DNA from: Rhizobium esperanzae | Lineage (GTDB): Bacteria; Pseudomonadota; Alphaproteobacteria; Rhizobiales; Rhizobiaceae | NCBI RefSeq assembly: GCF_002204185.1 | Contig: NZ_MXPU01000003.1 | Span: 365,537 to 429,536, forward strand | DNA length: 64,000 nucleotides | Reading direction: 5' to 3' | Part shown: piece by piece, positions 35,072 to 44,321 of the stretch | Layout: each line of letters opens with the position of its first letter | Numbering within the stretch: the stretch's first letter is position 1 | Translations under genes and position numbers: made by a program | Notes under the pieces: model-generated | The model's database searches: none | What the model was told of the DNA's origin: nothing | What the model saw: only the letters and a program-made list of their open reading frames with translations

Positions 35072-35956
35072 TTAATGTTCCTTGTTGGCGTAAACCGAGC
35101 GCTTCGTCAGGTAGATCAGCACGGTAAAGATCGCCAGGAACACCATCACCATGAAGCCGGTGCGCTTGCGCTCCTCGAGATGCGGTTCGGCGGCCCACAT
35201 CAGGAAGGCGGAAACGTCCTTGGCATATTGGTCGACGGTTGCCGGCGCGCCGTCGTCATAAGTTACCTGGCCGTCGGAAAGCGGTTTCGGCATAGCGAGA
35301 ACGGCGGCAGCATGGAAATACGGGTTATAATGTGCGCCCTGCGCCACCTGGAAGCCGGCGGGCGGCTCTTCATAGCCGGTCAGCAGCGAGTAGATGTAGT
35401 CCGGGCCGCTTTCCTGATACTGCGTAAAGATGTCGAAGACGAATTGCGGGAAGCCGCGCTCGACTTCACGGGCCTTGGCGATCAGCGAAAAATCGGGCGG
35501 AGCCGCACCGTTGTTGGACGCAGCCGCGGCTTCAGCATTAGCGAAGGGCGATGGGAAATGATCCGAAGGGACTGCCTTGCGGGTGAACATTTCGCCGGCT
35601 GAGTCCGGCCCGTCCTGAACTTCGTAATTGGCAGCGAATGCCTTCACCTGTGCCTCGGAATAACCGAGTTCGTCGAGCGTGCGGAAAGGCACGAGGCTCA
35701 TCGAATGGCAGGCAGAACAGACTTCCGTGTAGACCTTGAGGCCGCGCTGGAGCTGAGCCTTATCGTAGTGGCCGAAGGGGCCGGCAAAGCTCCATTCCTG
35801 CTCCTTTGGCTCCTTTAGCGGATAGTGCGGCGTCGCTCCTTCCTCGTGATGCGCGGGAGCTGCACCATTCGTGGGCGTCGCTTCCTCGGCGAAAGCGGCG
35901 CTGCCAAGGAGAGCGGCGACGGCAAGCGGCAGAATGCTTGCAACAAGCGTTTTCAT
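35072..35956 (-). CDS. petC: Cytochrome c1 of the bc1 complex
   Basis: A 294-residue cytochrome c1. A signal peptide (MKTLVASILPLAVAALLGSA, cut after AFA) exports it; haem c attaches at CSACH in VYTEVCSACHSMSLVPFRTL. The distal Met is in AAVLAMPKPLSDG. A C-terminal anchor helix (TGFMVMVFLAIFTVLIYLTK) holds it in the inner membrane. It is the last gene of petABC; ATG 35956 is chosen over the longer open frame because the signal peptide starts there. It passes electrons from the Rieske protein to soluble cytochrome c. Confidence 0.96.
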   Translation of the reverse strand: MKTLVASILPLAVAALLGSAAFAEEATPTNGAAPAHHEEGATPHYPLKEPKEQEWSFAGPFGHYDKAQLQRGLKVYTEVCSACHSMSLVPFRTLDELGYSEAQVKAFAANYEVQDGPDSAGEMFTRKAVPSDHFPSPFANAEAAAASNNGAAPPDFSLIAKAREVERGFPQFVFDIFTQYQESGPDYIYSLLTGYEEPPAGFQVAQGAHYNPYFHAAAVLAMPKPLSDGQVTYDDGAPATVDQYAKDVSAFLMWAAEPHLEERKRTGFMVMVFLAIFTVLIYLTKRSVYANKEH

Positions 35957-35981
35957 AGTTCTATTCCCTTCCGTCGCTCGC

Positions 35982-37262
35982 TTACGCATTGGCCGCCGCG
36001 GTGGCGCCAGTGGTCTTGTTGCGCTTTTCCAGCACCGCTTCAGTGATCGAGTTCGGGATGCGGCGCGGCGTTTCCACCAGACCCAGAACTGGCATCGCGA
36101 CCAGGAAGAAGGCGAAGTAGAGAAGCGTGCAGATCTGCGACACGATGACGTAGCTGCCTTCCGCCGGCTGCGAACCGAGCCAGCCGAGGATGATCGCGTT
36201 GAGCACGAACAGCCAGAAGAACAGCTTGTACCAGGGACGATAGACCGCCGAGCGGACCTTCGAGGTGTCAAGCCACGGCAGGAAGAAGAGCACGATGATC
36301 GCGCCGAACATCACGAGCACGCCGCCAAGCTTGGAGTCGATCGGGCCGATGTTGAAGGTGATCGAACGCAGCATCGCGTAGAACGGCAGGAAGTACCATT
36401 CGGGAACGATGTGGGCAGGCGTCTTCAACGGATCGGCCGGGATGTAGTTATCGGCGTGACCGAGGAAGTTCGGCAGGTAGAAGACGAAATAGGCATAAAC
36501 GAGCAGGAAGACGGAGACGCCGAGGGCGTCCTTCATCGTCGCATAGGGCGTAAAACGCACCGTGTCGGTCTTCGTCTTGACCTCGACGCCGGTCGGGTTC
36601 GTCTGGCCTGTGACGTGCAGCGCCCAGATATGCAGGACGACGACGCCGGCGATCATGAAAGGCAGCAGGTAATGCAGCGAGAAGAAGCGGTTCAGCGTCG
36701 GCTGATCGACGGCAAAGCCGCCGAGCAGGAACTGCTGCACCCATTCGCCGACCAGAGGGAAGGCCGAGAAGAAGCCGGTGATGACGGTCGCGCCCCAGAA
36801 AGACATCTGCCCCCAGGGCAGGACGTAGCCCATGAAGCCCGTCGCCATCATCAGCAGGTAGATGACCACGCCGAGGATCCAGAGGATTTCGCGCGGCGCC
36901 TTGTAGGAGCCATAATAGAGGCCCCGGGCAATGTGCAGGTAGACGGCGACGAAGAAGAAGGAGGCGCCGTTGGCATGCAGGTAGCGCAGCAGCCAGCCGT
37001 GGTTGACGTCGCGCATGATCTTTTCAACGGAGTTGAAAGCGATTGTCGTGTCGGCGGCATAGTGCATGGCGAGCACGACACCCGTCAGGATCTGCACGAT
37101 CAGCATGACGGAAAGCATCGCGCCGAAGGTATAGGCATAGTTCAGGTTTCTGGGAACCGGATATGCCACGAAGCTGTCATAGACCATGCGCGGCAGCGGC
37201 AGGCGCGCATCGACCCATTTTTCGAAGCCGGTTGATGGTTCGTAGCTGGAATGGCCACTCAT
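35982..37262 (-). CDS. petB: Cytochrome b of the bc1 complex
   Basis: A 426-residue cytochrome b with eight membrane helices. Quinone-site and haem-ligand segments are clear: [51 protein letters not shown], the [13 protein letters not shown] segment (PEWY motif), and [20 protein letters not shown]. It carries both haems b and the Qo and Qi sites. It lies 14 nt downstream of petA and 25 nt upstream of petC. Confidence 0.97.
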   Translation of the reverse strand: MSGHSSYEPSTGFEKWVDARLPLPRMVYDSFVAYPVPRNLNYAYTFGAMLSVMLIVQILTGVVLAMHYAADTTIAFNSVEKIMRDVNHGWLLRYLHANGASFFFVAVYLHIARGLYYGSYKAPREILWILGVVIYLLMMATGFMGYVLPWGQMSFWGATVITGFFSAFPLVGEWVQQFLLGGFAVDQPTLNRFFSLHYLLPFMIAGVVVLHIWALHVTGQTNPTGVEVKTKTDTVRFTPYATMKDALGVSVFLLVYAYFVFYLPNFLGHADNYIPADPLKTPAHIVPEWYFLPFYAMLRSITFNIGPIDSKLGGVLVMFGAIIVLFFLPWLDTSKVRSAVYRPWYKLFFWLFVLNAIILGWLGSQPAEGSYVIVSQICTLLYFAFFLVAMPVLGLVETPRRIPNSITEAVLEKRNKTTGATAAANA

Positions 37263-37276
37263 AAATCAGTCTCCCC

Positions 37277-37855
37277 TCAACCGATCTTGATTTTGGTATC
37301 GGACACAAATGAAAAGGTCGGAATCGCCAGGTTCTGCGGCGCAGGGCCTTTGCGAATGCGGCCGGCCGTGTCGTAGACTGAGCCATGGCAGGGACAGAAC
37401 CAACCATTGTACTCACCGGCCTGACCGAGCGGAACGCAACCGAGATGGGTGCAGGTGCCGATCATGACGATCCAGTTTTCCTTGTCCTTGCCGCCCGAAC
37501 GGTCAACACCGGTCGCCTGCGCTTCAGGCGGAAGGTTGGCATTGCGCGCGATCGGATCCTTGAGATCCGCCAGCGGAACATCGGCTGCCGCCTTCACTTC
37601 CTCCGGTGTGCGGTTGCGGATAAAGATCGGCTTGCCGCGCCACTTGACCGTCAGTGACATGCCGGGCTCGAGGCTCGCGACATCGACTTCGATGGAGGCC
37701 AGCGCCAGCGTCGATGCATCCGGACGCATCTGGTCGATAAACGGCCATGCGACAGCAACAGCGCCGACAGCGCCCGCCATACCAGTGGTGAGATAAAGGA
37801 AATCACGGCGAGTGGGCTCTGCTGAAGCCTCGCTTGTCGTTACGTGTTCGCTCAC
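37277..37855 (-). CDS. petA: Rieske iron-sulfur protein of the bc1 complex
   Basis: A 192-residue protein. Twin-arginine-like TRRDFLYLTTGMAGAVGAVA forms an uncleaved N-terminal anchor exported by Tat. The 2Fe-2S cluster boxes are CTHLGCVP and CPCHGSVYD, with the disulfide cysteines in place. It is the first gene of petABC. The promoter should lie between 37856 and about 38000 on the minus strand; no clear consensus was seen. The petPR-like pair at 10.9-12.0 kb is a candidate regulator. Confidence 0.97.
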   Translation of the reverse strand: MSEHVTTSEASAEPTRRDFLYLTTGMAGAVGAVAVAWPFIDQMRPDASTLALASIEVDVASLEPGMSLTVKWRGKPIFIRNRTPEEVKAAADVPLADLKDPIARNANLPPEAQATGVDRSGGKDKENWIVMIGTCTHLGCVPLGQAGEYNGWFCPCHGSVYDTAGRIRKGPAPQNLAIPTFSFVSDTKIKIG

Positions 37856-38141
37856 GGCTTAACCATCCTCTGCGCAATTATCGCGGAATTCCGCCCCGCC
37901 CCCTCTGCTGGCGAATCGATCTGGACACATTTCGGCCATAGATTCCCCGGCAATCCGGCGCGTTCTAAGCTTGATCGCAAATTATGTCCAGCCTTGACTA
38001 GGGGACGAGGGCACAATGTCGCGGGAAATTTCAGATGAATTTTTTACGGCAAACACCCGCTTGCCCTTATGTTGCATTGCAACAAAAAAGCAGCCGTGTT
38101 AGGCGCAACCGCAACGATGCCAGCCAGCCGGACCCGAGCGG

Positions 38142-39074
38142 ATGAGAGACACGATCTTTTGCGTAATGAGCGTTCTCACAACCCTCGTCCTCGCCATTAT
38201 CTCGCTGCGCTATGTCAAAGATTTCTATCTGCTTTCTCTTTTTTACAGCTTTCAGATCCATCTGGCGGCTGCCGCAGCAGTGGCCTCCGGCATAGCCCTC
38301 CTCTTCAAGCGGCATTGGTACGCGCTGCTGACACTCGGCGCGTCGATGGTTCTCGTCGTCCACGGCATCGTGATGACGCGTGAATTCGCCGAGCCTGCGG
38401 TAGACGAGAGCCGCCCTGCTCTCTTCAAGCTGATGTCCTTTAATATAGAGAACGACAATTTCGCAAACGGCGCTGATATCGCCGACATGGCGATCGGCTC
38501 GGGGGCCGACGTCGTCAACATCCTCGAAGCCGAACCGGTACTCTCCGAATTGCCACGACTGCTGAAGACCTACCCCTATTACGTCGGCTGCGGCGTCGGC
38601 ATGGAGCAATGCGATACGCTCGTCCTGTCGAAGCGCCCGCTGATCGAACCTCGCATCCGCAACCTCGGCCTGCTGTGGCGCAACCGCCTGACGATCTCGA
38701 CGATCGATTTCGACGGCCAGAAGATCAACTTCCTCGCCGCGCACCTGACCAAACCCTATTACGACGAATTCCATGGGCTGGAAGTCGAAGATCTCGCCGA
38801 GATTATCCCTTCGCTGCCGGGACCGCTCGTGCTTGCCGGTGATTTCAATACGTCGATTCTGGCGCCGGATGTGCAGTATCTCATGCGCAGCCAGGGCTTG
38901 GGCACAGCATCGCTGGAGCCTGCGACATGGCCGATCGCCGCCGGCCCCTTCGGCATTTCGATCGATCACGTCTTCAGCAAAGCGCCGCTGCGGCTGAAAT
39001 CGGTCCGCCGCATCGAGAACAGTTTCGGATCAAACCATTTTGGCCTCATGGCGGAATTCGTCCTCGATCCTTGA
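38142..39074 (+). CDS. Endonuclease/exonuclease/phosphatase-family membrane protein
   Basis: A 310-residue protein. The first about 85 residues form three membrane helices; a periplasmic or external EEP domain follows: LMSFNIENDN (metal Asn/Glu), NILEAEP, LVLSKRP, FLAAHLTKPYY, VLAGDFNTS (catalytic Asp/Asn) and the final SNHFGLMAEF (His). The fold covers nucleases, inositol phosphatases and sphingomyelinases; the real substrate is unknown. Its last 45 nt overlap the 3' end of the convergent ABC exporter gene. Confidence 0.85.
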   Translation: MRDTIFCVMSVLTTLVLAIISLRYVKDFYLLSLFYSFQIHLAAAAAVASGIALLFKRHWYALLTLGASMVLVVHGIVMTREFAEPAVDESRPALFKLMSFNIENDNFANGADIADMAIGSGADVVNILEAEPVLSELPRLLKTYPYYVGCGVGMEQCDTLVLSKRPLIEPRIRNLGLLWRNRLTISTIDFDGQKINFLAAHLTKPYYDEFHGLEVEDLAEIIPSLPGPLVLAGDFNTSILAPDVQYLMRSQGLGTASLEPATWPIAAGPFGISIDHVFSKAPLRLKSVRRIENSFGSNHFGLMAEFVLDP

Positions 39075-40943
39075 GCCTGCATCCTCGTCGGACGCGAGAA
39101 AACCGCCGGATTGGCGTGCCCAGAGTTCGGCATAGAGCCCGCCGCGGCGAAGCAGCTCGTCGTGGCTGCCCTCCTCGATGATCCGGCCATGGTCGACGAC
39201 GATCAGCCGGTCGAGCGCGGCGATCGTCGACAGCCGGTGGGCGATCGCGAGCACTGTCTTGCCCTCCATGATCCGATGGAGATTGGACTGGATCGCTTCC
39301 TCCACTTCCGAATCGAGCGCCGACGTCGCTTCGTCGAGAACCAGGATCGGCGCGTCCTTCAGCATGACTCGCGCGATGGCGATGCGCTGCCGCTGCCCGC
39401 CCGACAGTTTGACGCCGCGTTCGCCGACATGCGCATCGAAACCTCTACGTCCCTGCTGATCCTGCAGGCGGGCAATGAAGTCGATGGCTTCGGCGCGTCG
39501 GGCCGCTTCGACCAGCCGCTCCTCGCCGGCATCCGGCCGTCCGAAGAGTATATTGTCGCGCACGGAACGATGAAGCAGCGACGTATCCTGGCTGACGACG
39601 CCGATCTGCATCCTGAGCGATTCCTGGGTCACCGCCGATATATCCTGGCCGTCGACCAGAATGCGGCCGTCCTGGATGTCATAGAGACGCAGCAGCAGGT
39701 TCATCAGCGTTGATTTGCCGGCGCCCGAACGCCCGACGACCCCGACCTTCTCGCCGGGGCGGATGGTCAAGGAGAAATTCTCGACGACGGGCTGCTGACC
39801 CTTGCCGTAGCGGAAGGAGACATTGTCGAAGCGAATGCCGGGATGGCGGATCACCAGGCTCATCGCATCGGGCCGATCGACGAGTCCGAGCGGCTGGGAA
39901 ATCAGTTCCGCGGAATTCTGGATGGTGCCGAGATTGCGCATGATGCCGTTGAACTGCGTCATCAGCCTGCCGAGCAGGAAATTCAGCCGGAGCACCAGCG
40001 CCAGCGAAAATGCCACCGCGCCGGAACTGATCAAGCCGCGCAGCCAGAGATCGACGCTCAAGCAGGCCATCGTTACGATCATCAGGCCGGAGAGCAGGGC
40101 CATGGAGGCCCGCACGCCGGTGATGAACCGCGTGAAGCGCAGCACCGTGTCCTGATAGATATCGAAACCCTGGCGCATGTAGCGATCGCTCTCTTCATCG
40201 CGTGCGAACAGCTTCAGCGTCTGCATATTGCTATAGGAGTCGACCATCCGGCCGTTCAGCATCGATCCGGCCTCCGCCGTTTCGCGGGAATGATGGCGGA
40301 TCCGCGGGACGAAGTGGCGGGCAAGCAGGCTGAAGGCGCCAAGCCAGAACAGCACGACGGCGGCGAGTGTAAAGTCCAGCCGGGCGACGAGCACGAGCGT
40401 CGTTACCGCATAAATTCCGACAAACCAGACGCTTTCCATCAGCGACGTGACGAGATCGCCGGTTGCCTGCCCGGCAGACCAGACCTTGGTGACGATACGC
40501 CCGGAGAAATCGCTCTGAAAGAACGACAATGATTGCCTTGAGACGTGGAGATAAGATTGCCAACGTGCTAGATTGTAGAAGCCCGGCGTGATCACCTGCT
40601 GATCGACGAGGGCAATCATGAAGGCGACGACGAAGCGCACGAGCCCGATGAGAGCGAGCATGCCGAACAGCTCGCCGCCATGCGCCGCGAGAAGACCGCT
40701 CCAGCCGACGCCGGGCTTAATGCTGGCGAGAATATCGACGAGGCGTCCGACGAACCAGAAGAGTGCGGCCTCGATGGCCGCTGACGTCCCGCCGAGAATG
40801 AGCATGGCGATGAACGGCATCTTCGCCTGGCCGATGTAAAACCAGATGAAACCGAGCGTAGCACGCGGCGGCTGCAAGTTGTCGCGCGGGCGGAACGGAT
40901 CGATCCAGGTTTCGAACAGGCGGAAGACGGGTCGCAGGAACAT
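39030..40943 (-). CDS. ABC exporter, fused permease-ATPase
   Basis: A 637-residue half-transporter. An ABC_membrane domain with about six helices covers residues 35-340, and an ATPase domain follows: Walker A GRSGAGKSTLMNLL, signature LSGGQRQRIAIARVM, Walker B ILVLDEATSALDSE and the H-loop AHRLST. It is closely related to the exporter at 41423-43279, and both begin with an (F/W)FE..(I/L)(D/N)PF motif. They might form a heterodimer, though each has complete ATPase motifs. The substrate is unknown. The 3' end overlaps the convergent EEP gene by 45 nt. Confidence 0.92.
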   Translation of the reverse strand: MFLRPVFRLFETWIDPFRPRDNLQPPRATLGFIWFYIGQAKMPFIAMLILGGTSAAIEAALFWFVGRLVDILASIKPGVGWSGLLAAHGGELFGMLALIGLVRFVVAFMIALVDQQVITPGFYNLARWQSYLHVSRQSLSFFQSDFSGRIVTKVWSAGQATGDLVTSLMESVWFVGIYAVTTLVLVARLDFTLAAVVLFWLGAFSLLARHFVPRIRHHSRETAEAGSMLNGRMVDSYSNMQTLKLFARDEESDRYMRQGFDIYQDTVLRFTRFITGVRASMALLSGLMIVTMACLSVDLWLRGLISSGAVAFSLALVLRLNFLLGRLMTQFNGIMRNLGTIQNSAELISQPLGLVDRPDAMSLVIRHPGIRFDNVSFRYGKGQQPVVENFSLTIRPGEKVGVVGRSGAGKSTLMNLLLRLYDIQDGRILVDGQDISAVTQESLRMQIGVVSQDTSLLHRSVRDNILFGRPDAGEERLVEAARRAEAIDFIARLQDQQGRRGFDAHVGERGVKLSGGQRQRIAIARVMLKDAPILVLDEATSALDSEVEEAIQSNLHRIMEGKTVLAIAHRLSTIAALDRLIVVDHGRIIEEGSHDELLRRGGLYAELWARQSGGFLASDEDAGSRIEDEFRHEAKMV

Positions 40944-41104
40944 GGAAGCGATATAGGCGGATTGAGGGGAGCGGCAAAGGGAATGGAAAGCGGACGCAAC
41001 CTAATATTTTGGTAATAAACGATAACATCGGCGGCATTGCCATTGATTGCCTCCGAACCCGTCACAATCTGACGATAGGATCGCGCTTCACCGGAGAGAA
41101 GGTC

Positions 41105-41335
41105 ATGGAAACGAAAATGCTCGATGCGCATATTCCGCTTCCGCTTGCGGAAAGGTTGGATGCCCTGGCTCTCGACTTGGCGCTGCCGCGCGACGAGATC
41201 GTCATCGAGGCTATCGCCGCCTGGCTCGACAGCGAGGAACGCCGCCGCATCGTGGCGCTGCGCACCCTTGCAGCTGCCAACACCATCGTCGTCGTCGAAC
41301 ATGACCGCGTGATCGACTGGGCCGACAGCCTTTGA
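41105..41335 (+). CDS. Ribbon-helix-helix DNA-binding protein (CopG/antitoxin-like)
   Basis: A 76-residue protein. The RHH core is visible: DAHIPLPLAERLDALALDLA, then PRDEIVIEAIAAWLDSEERR. ATG 41105 is preceded by GGAGAG. It resembles antitoxins of the RelB/CopG type, but no toxin gene adjoins it; both neighbours are ABC exporter genes on the other strand. It could be an orphan antitoxin or an autonomous repressor. Confidence 0.72.
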   Translation: METKMLDAHIPLPLAERLDALALDLALPRDEIVIEAIAAWLDSEERRRIVALRTLAAANTIVVVEHDRVIDWADSL

Positions 41336-41391
41336 GCAGGCAAACGGCGCCCGTTCCCATTGGCAAGTAAATCAATTTAACAATTGAAAAG

Positions 41392-41417
41392 GCCCTCCCC
41401 GCTTGCGCCGGGAGGGC
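41392..41417. terminator. Bidirectional terminator
   Basis: The perfect stem GCCCTCCC / GGGAGGGC has a 10-nt loop. T-rich flanks occur on both sides (TTCTC on plus; CTTTTC on minus), serving the RHH gene and the convergent exporter gene. Confidence 0.75.
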
Positions 41418-41422
41418 TTCTC

Positions 41423-43279
41423 TCATTCCGCAGCCTCTTCCGCCTGCTCGGCGTGATCGGAGAGGAAGCCGCCGGACTGACGGTTCCAGAGGTCGGCGTA
41501 GATGCCGCCGCCTCCGATCAGGTCCGCGTGCGAACCGGCCTCGATGATCCGGCCCTTGTCGAGCACGATCAACCGGTCCATCTCCGTCAGCGTCGAAAGC
41601 CGGTGGGCGATCGCGATCACCGTCTTGCCTTCCATCAGGGCGAAGAGGTTTTCCTGAATCGCCGCTTCGACTTCCGAATCAAGCGCCGAGGTCGCCTCGT
41701 CGAGCACCAGGATCGGCGCATCCTTCAGGAAGACACGAGCGATGGCGATCCGCTGCCGCTGGCCGCCGGAGAGCTTGACGCCGCGTTCGCCGACCTGCGC
41801 GTCGAGCCCCTGGCGGCCCTGCATATCTACAAGCCCTTCGATGAATTCCCAGGCATTGGCCCGCTTTGCGGCTTCGATCACCTCCGCGTCGCTCGCCTCC
41901 GGCCGGCCATAGGCGATGTTGTCGCGGATCGAGCGATGCAGCAGCGACGTATCCTGCGTCACCACGCCGATCAGCGAACGCAGGCTCTCCTGCGAGACGC
42001 CTGATATATCCTGCCCGTCGATGGTGATGCGCCCGGCCTCCAGGTCGTAGAAGCGCAGCAGCAGGTTCATCAGCGTCGTCTTGCCGGCGCCGGAACGACC
42101 GACCAGACCGACTTTCTCGCCTGCCTTGATGTCGAGCGACAGATTGTCGATGACACCCTTGCCCTTGCCATAGTGGAAGCGGATGCGATCGTAATGGATC
42201 GCCCCCTTCTTCGCCGTCATGTCAGGCGCATTCGGCTTGTCGGTGATGTCGTGCTGCTTGCTCATCATCTCCATGCCGTCGTAAACTGTGCCGATATTCT
42301 CGAACAGCGCCGAGACTTCCCACATGATCCATTGCGACATGCCGTTGACACGCATGGCAAGACCGATGGCGATGGCGATCGCGCCGACCGAGATCGCCCC
42401 GTTCAGCCAAAACCAGATCGACAGGCCTGAGACGACGAAGAGCGCGACGCAGTTGTTCAGGTAGACGCTGATATGGAATAGTGTCACCTTTCGCATCTGT
42501 TTGTGCACGGTCTGCAGGAACTCGTCCATGCCCTGTTTGGCATAGATCTCCTCACGTCCCGCATGCGAGAACAGCTTGACGGTTGCGATGTTCGTGTAGC
42601 TGTCGACTACGCGCCCCGTCATCATAGAGCGCGCATCCGCCTGCTGGGCAGCGATCTTGCGAAGCCGCGGCACGAAGTACGACACGATGCTGACATAGAT
42701 GGTGAGCCAGACGAGGATCGGGATCATCAGCCGCCAGTCGGCCGCGGCAATCACGATGATCATCGTCAAAAAATAGCTGACGACATAGACGAAGACATCG
42801 AGGATCTTCATCACCGTTTCGCGCACGGCAAGCGAGGTCTGCATCACCTTGGTCGCAACGCGCCCGGCAAATTCATTGGCGAAGAACGTCATGCTGTGGC
42901 GCAGCAGGAAGCGGTGCATCTGCCAGCGCGCCATCATCGGATAGTTGCCGAGCAGCATCTGGTGCATGATGAGGGAATCGAGCCCGGCCGCCAGCGGCAA
43001 GCCGACCAGCACCAGCGCCGCCATCCAGAACAGCTTGTGGCCTTCCGTCTGCAGGAAGGTGCCGCGATCGGCGTTGGTCAGCCAGTCGACGATATCGCCG
43101 AGAAACTGGAAGAGCGCCACCTCGCCGATCGCGATCGAAGCCGTCAGTACGGCCATCAGAGCGAGCCAGGGCGCTGCCGGCTTGCTGTAATGCCAGCAGA
43201 AAGCAAAGAGACCTTTCGGGGGCGCGACGGGCTCCTCGCTCGGAAAGGGGTTGAGTCGCTGTTCGAACCAGCCAAACAT
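41423..43279 (-). CDS. ABC exporter, fused permease-ATPase (paralogue)
   Basis: A 618-residue half-transporter. The membrane domain covers about residues 30-330. The ATPase domain has GRSGAGKTTLMNLLLRFYDL, LSGGQRQRIAIARVF, and LVLDEATSALDSEVEAA. ATG 43279 is preferred (GGAG 8 nt upstream) over ATG 43297 and the longer frame. It is paralogous to the exporter at 39030-40943, transcribed the same way, with the RHH gene between on the other strand. A 21-codon open frame with a strong ribosome site lies in its leader (43428-43493). Confidence 0.92.
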   Translation of the reverse strand: MFGWFEQRLNPFPSEEPVAPPKGLFAFCWHYSKPAAPWLALMAVLTASIAIGEVALFQFLGDIVDWLTNADRGTFLQTEGHKLFWMAALVLVGLPLAAGLDSLIMHQMLLGNYPMMARWQMHRFLLRHSMTFFANEFAGRVATKVMQTSLAVRETVMKILDVFVYVVSYFLTMIIVIAAADWRLMIPILVWLTIYVSIVSYFVPRLRKIAAQQADARSMMTGRVVDSYTNIATVKLFSHAGREEIYAKQGMDEFLQTVHKQMRKVTLFHISVYLNNCVALFVVSGLSIWFWLNGAISVGAIAIAIGLAMRVNGMSQWIMWEVSALFENIGTVYDGMEMMSKQHDITDKPNAPDMTAKKGAIHYDRIRFHYGKGKGVIDNLSLDIKAGEKVGLVGRSGAGKTTLMNLLLRFYDLEAGRITIDGQDISGVSQESLRSLIGVVTQDTSLLHRSIRDNIAYGRPEASDAEVIEAAKRANAWEFIEGLVDMQGRQGLDAQVGERGVKLSGGQRQRIAIARVFLKDAPILVLDEATSALDSEVEAAIQENLFALMEGKTVIAIAHRLSTLTEMDRLIVLDKGRIIEAGSHADLIGGGGIYADLWNRQSGGFLSDHAEQAEEAAE

Positions 43280-43663
43280 GAAATTGCTCCGAAACATCAG
43301 CGTTCCGGCTCCTGGCTTCGCGCCATCTCGGCGCCATGCAAGCACATATGGGAACCGGACGTTCAAGGGGCGAGGCTGAATCAGCCGCGCAAAGGATCAA
43401 AAGGGAAGTTTTAGAAAGAAGCCCGCTCTAGCGGCGCCATGTCGCCTTGATCGGCATTACGGCGGGAAAGCGCATAATAAGCAAAATATTCATGTGGCCC
43501 TCCCTGCTGGCGTTCGAAGATGTGCATGCATAACGCGAAAACTGCGAAATTTCCAGCCCCGAACTGACGCGAACAGAACGTTTCTGGGCCAAACTGCGCC
43601 CTGTTGCGCTGAAATCACAGTTGTATTAGGCCTCCCGCTTCGAAACCAACGGGCGGCGCCTGA
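43280..43663. other. 384-nt divergent region between the ABC exporter and trmL
   Basis: It holds promoters in both directions and one short minus-strand leader frame (listed separately). A direct repeat of ATGGCGC lies near the exporter start (about 43325-43345). No larger gene is seen. Confidence 0.45.
43428..43493 (-). CDS. Possible 21-residue leader peptide upstream of the ABC exporter
   Basis: On the minus strand, AGGGAGGG lies four bases before an ATG that opens the frame MNILLIMRFPAVMPIKATWR, ending TAG at 43428. The ribosome site is far better than that of most genes here. The stop sits in the loop of a small CCGC/GCGG hairpin followed by CTTCTTTCT. It starts 149 nt before the exporter start. 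It may be a regulatory leader; translation is not shown. Confidence 0.3.
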   Translation of the reverse strand: MNILLIMRFPAVMPIKATWRR

Positions 43664-44125
43664 ATGACGAACCTCAGATTGGCACTCTACCAGCCGGACA
43701 TCCCCGGCAATACCGGCACGATCCTGCGCCTTGCCGCCTGCCTCGGCTTCGCCGTCGACCTGATCGAGCCCGCCGGCTTCGATGTCTCCGACCGCAATCT
43801 GAAACGATCGGGCATGGATTATATCGCCGCCGCCGCGCTGACCCGCCATATCAACTGGCACCGCTTCGAGGCATGGCGCACCACGTCAGGCCGCCGTCTG
43901 ATCCTTGCCTCGACCAAGGCGGCCGACCGCTACATCGATTTCGCCTTCCGTCCGGACGATGTCCTGCTTTTCGGGCGCGAAAGCGCCGGCCTGCCGGATC
44001 ACGTGCACGAGAGAGCCGACGCCCGCATCCTCATCCCGATGGTCGAAGGCCAGCGGTCGATCAATGTCGCAGTCTCAGCAGCCATGATCGTCGGCGAGGC
44101 GATGCGCCAAACCGTCTGGGCTTGA
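43664..44125 (+). CDS. trmL: tRNA (cytidine/uridine-34 2'-O)-methyltransferase TrmL
   Basis: A 153-residue SPOUT-class methyltransferase: LALYQPDIPGNTGTILRLAA, FAVDLIEPAGFD, LLFGRESAGLPDHVHE and the knot-forming IPMVEGQRSINVAVSAAMIV. TrmL methylates the wobble ribose of tRNA-Leu isoacceptors. ATG 43664 is the only suitable start. The 196-nt gap to the next gene (44126-44321) contains nothing I can name. Confidence 0.94.
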   Translation: MTNLRLALYQPDIPGNTGTILRLAACLGFAVDLIEPAGFDVSDRNLKRSGMDYIAAAALTRHINWHRFEAWRTTSGRRLILASTKAADRYIDFAFRPDDVLLFGRESAGLPDHVHERADARILIPMVEGQRSINVAVSAAMIVGEAMRQTVWA

Positions 44126-44321
44126 TTGGGGCCTGCCCGAAACGGATTGCCGAATATATCGGGAAGTGTCGAAAATCGACATTGTCAATCGATCAAACCG
44201 GCGTATATTTATTAGCCGGGCAATCAAACATCCCACACGACCTTTACGATTTCAATAACTTGGGAAGATTAGCCACCAGGCCGACGCCCGTAGACTGATG
44301 AAAGCAGAATAAAACAAGAAA

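Noticed and set aside
35871..37235. Long plus-strand frame of 454 codons opposite petB/petC
   Set aside because: It is antisense to two certain genes, rich in Arg/His/Asp/Glu as expected for the complement of GC-rich coding sequence, and has no domain.
38142..43366. A single polycistronic export operon
   Set aside because: The two ABC exporters are separated by an oppositely oriented gene and a strong bidirectional terminator, so they are separate units.
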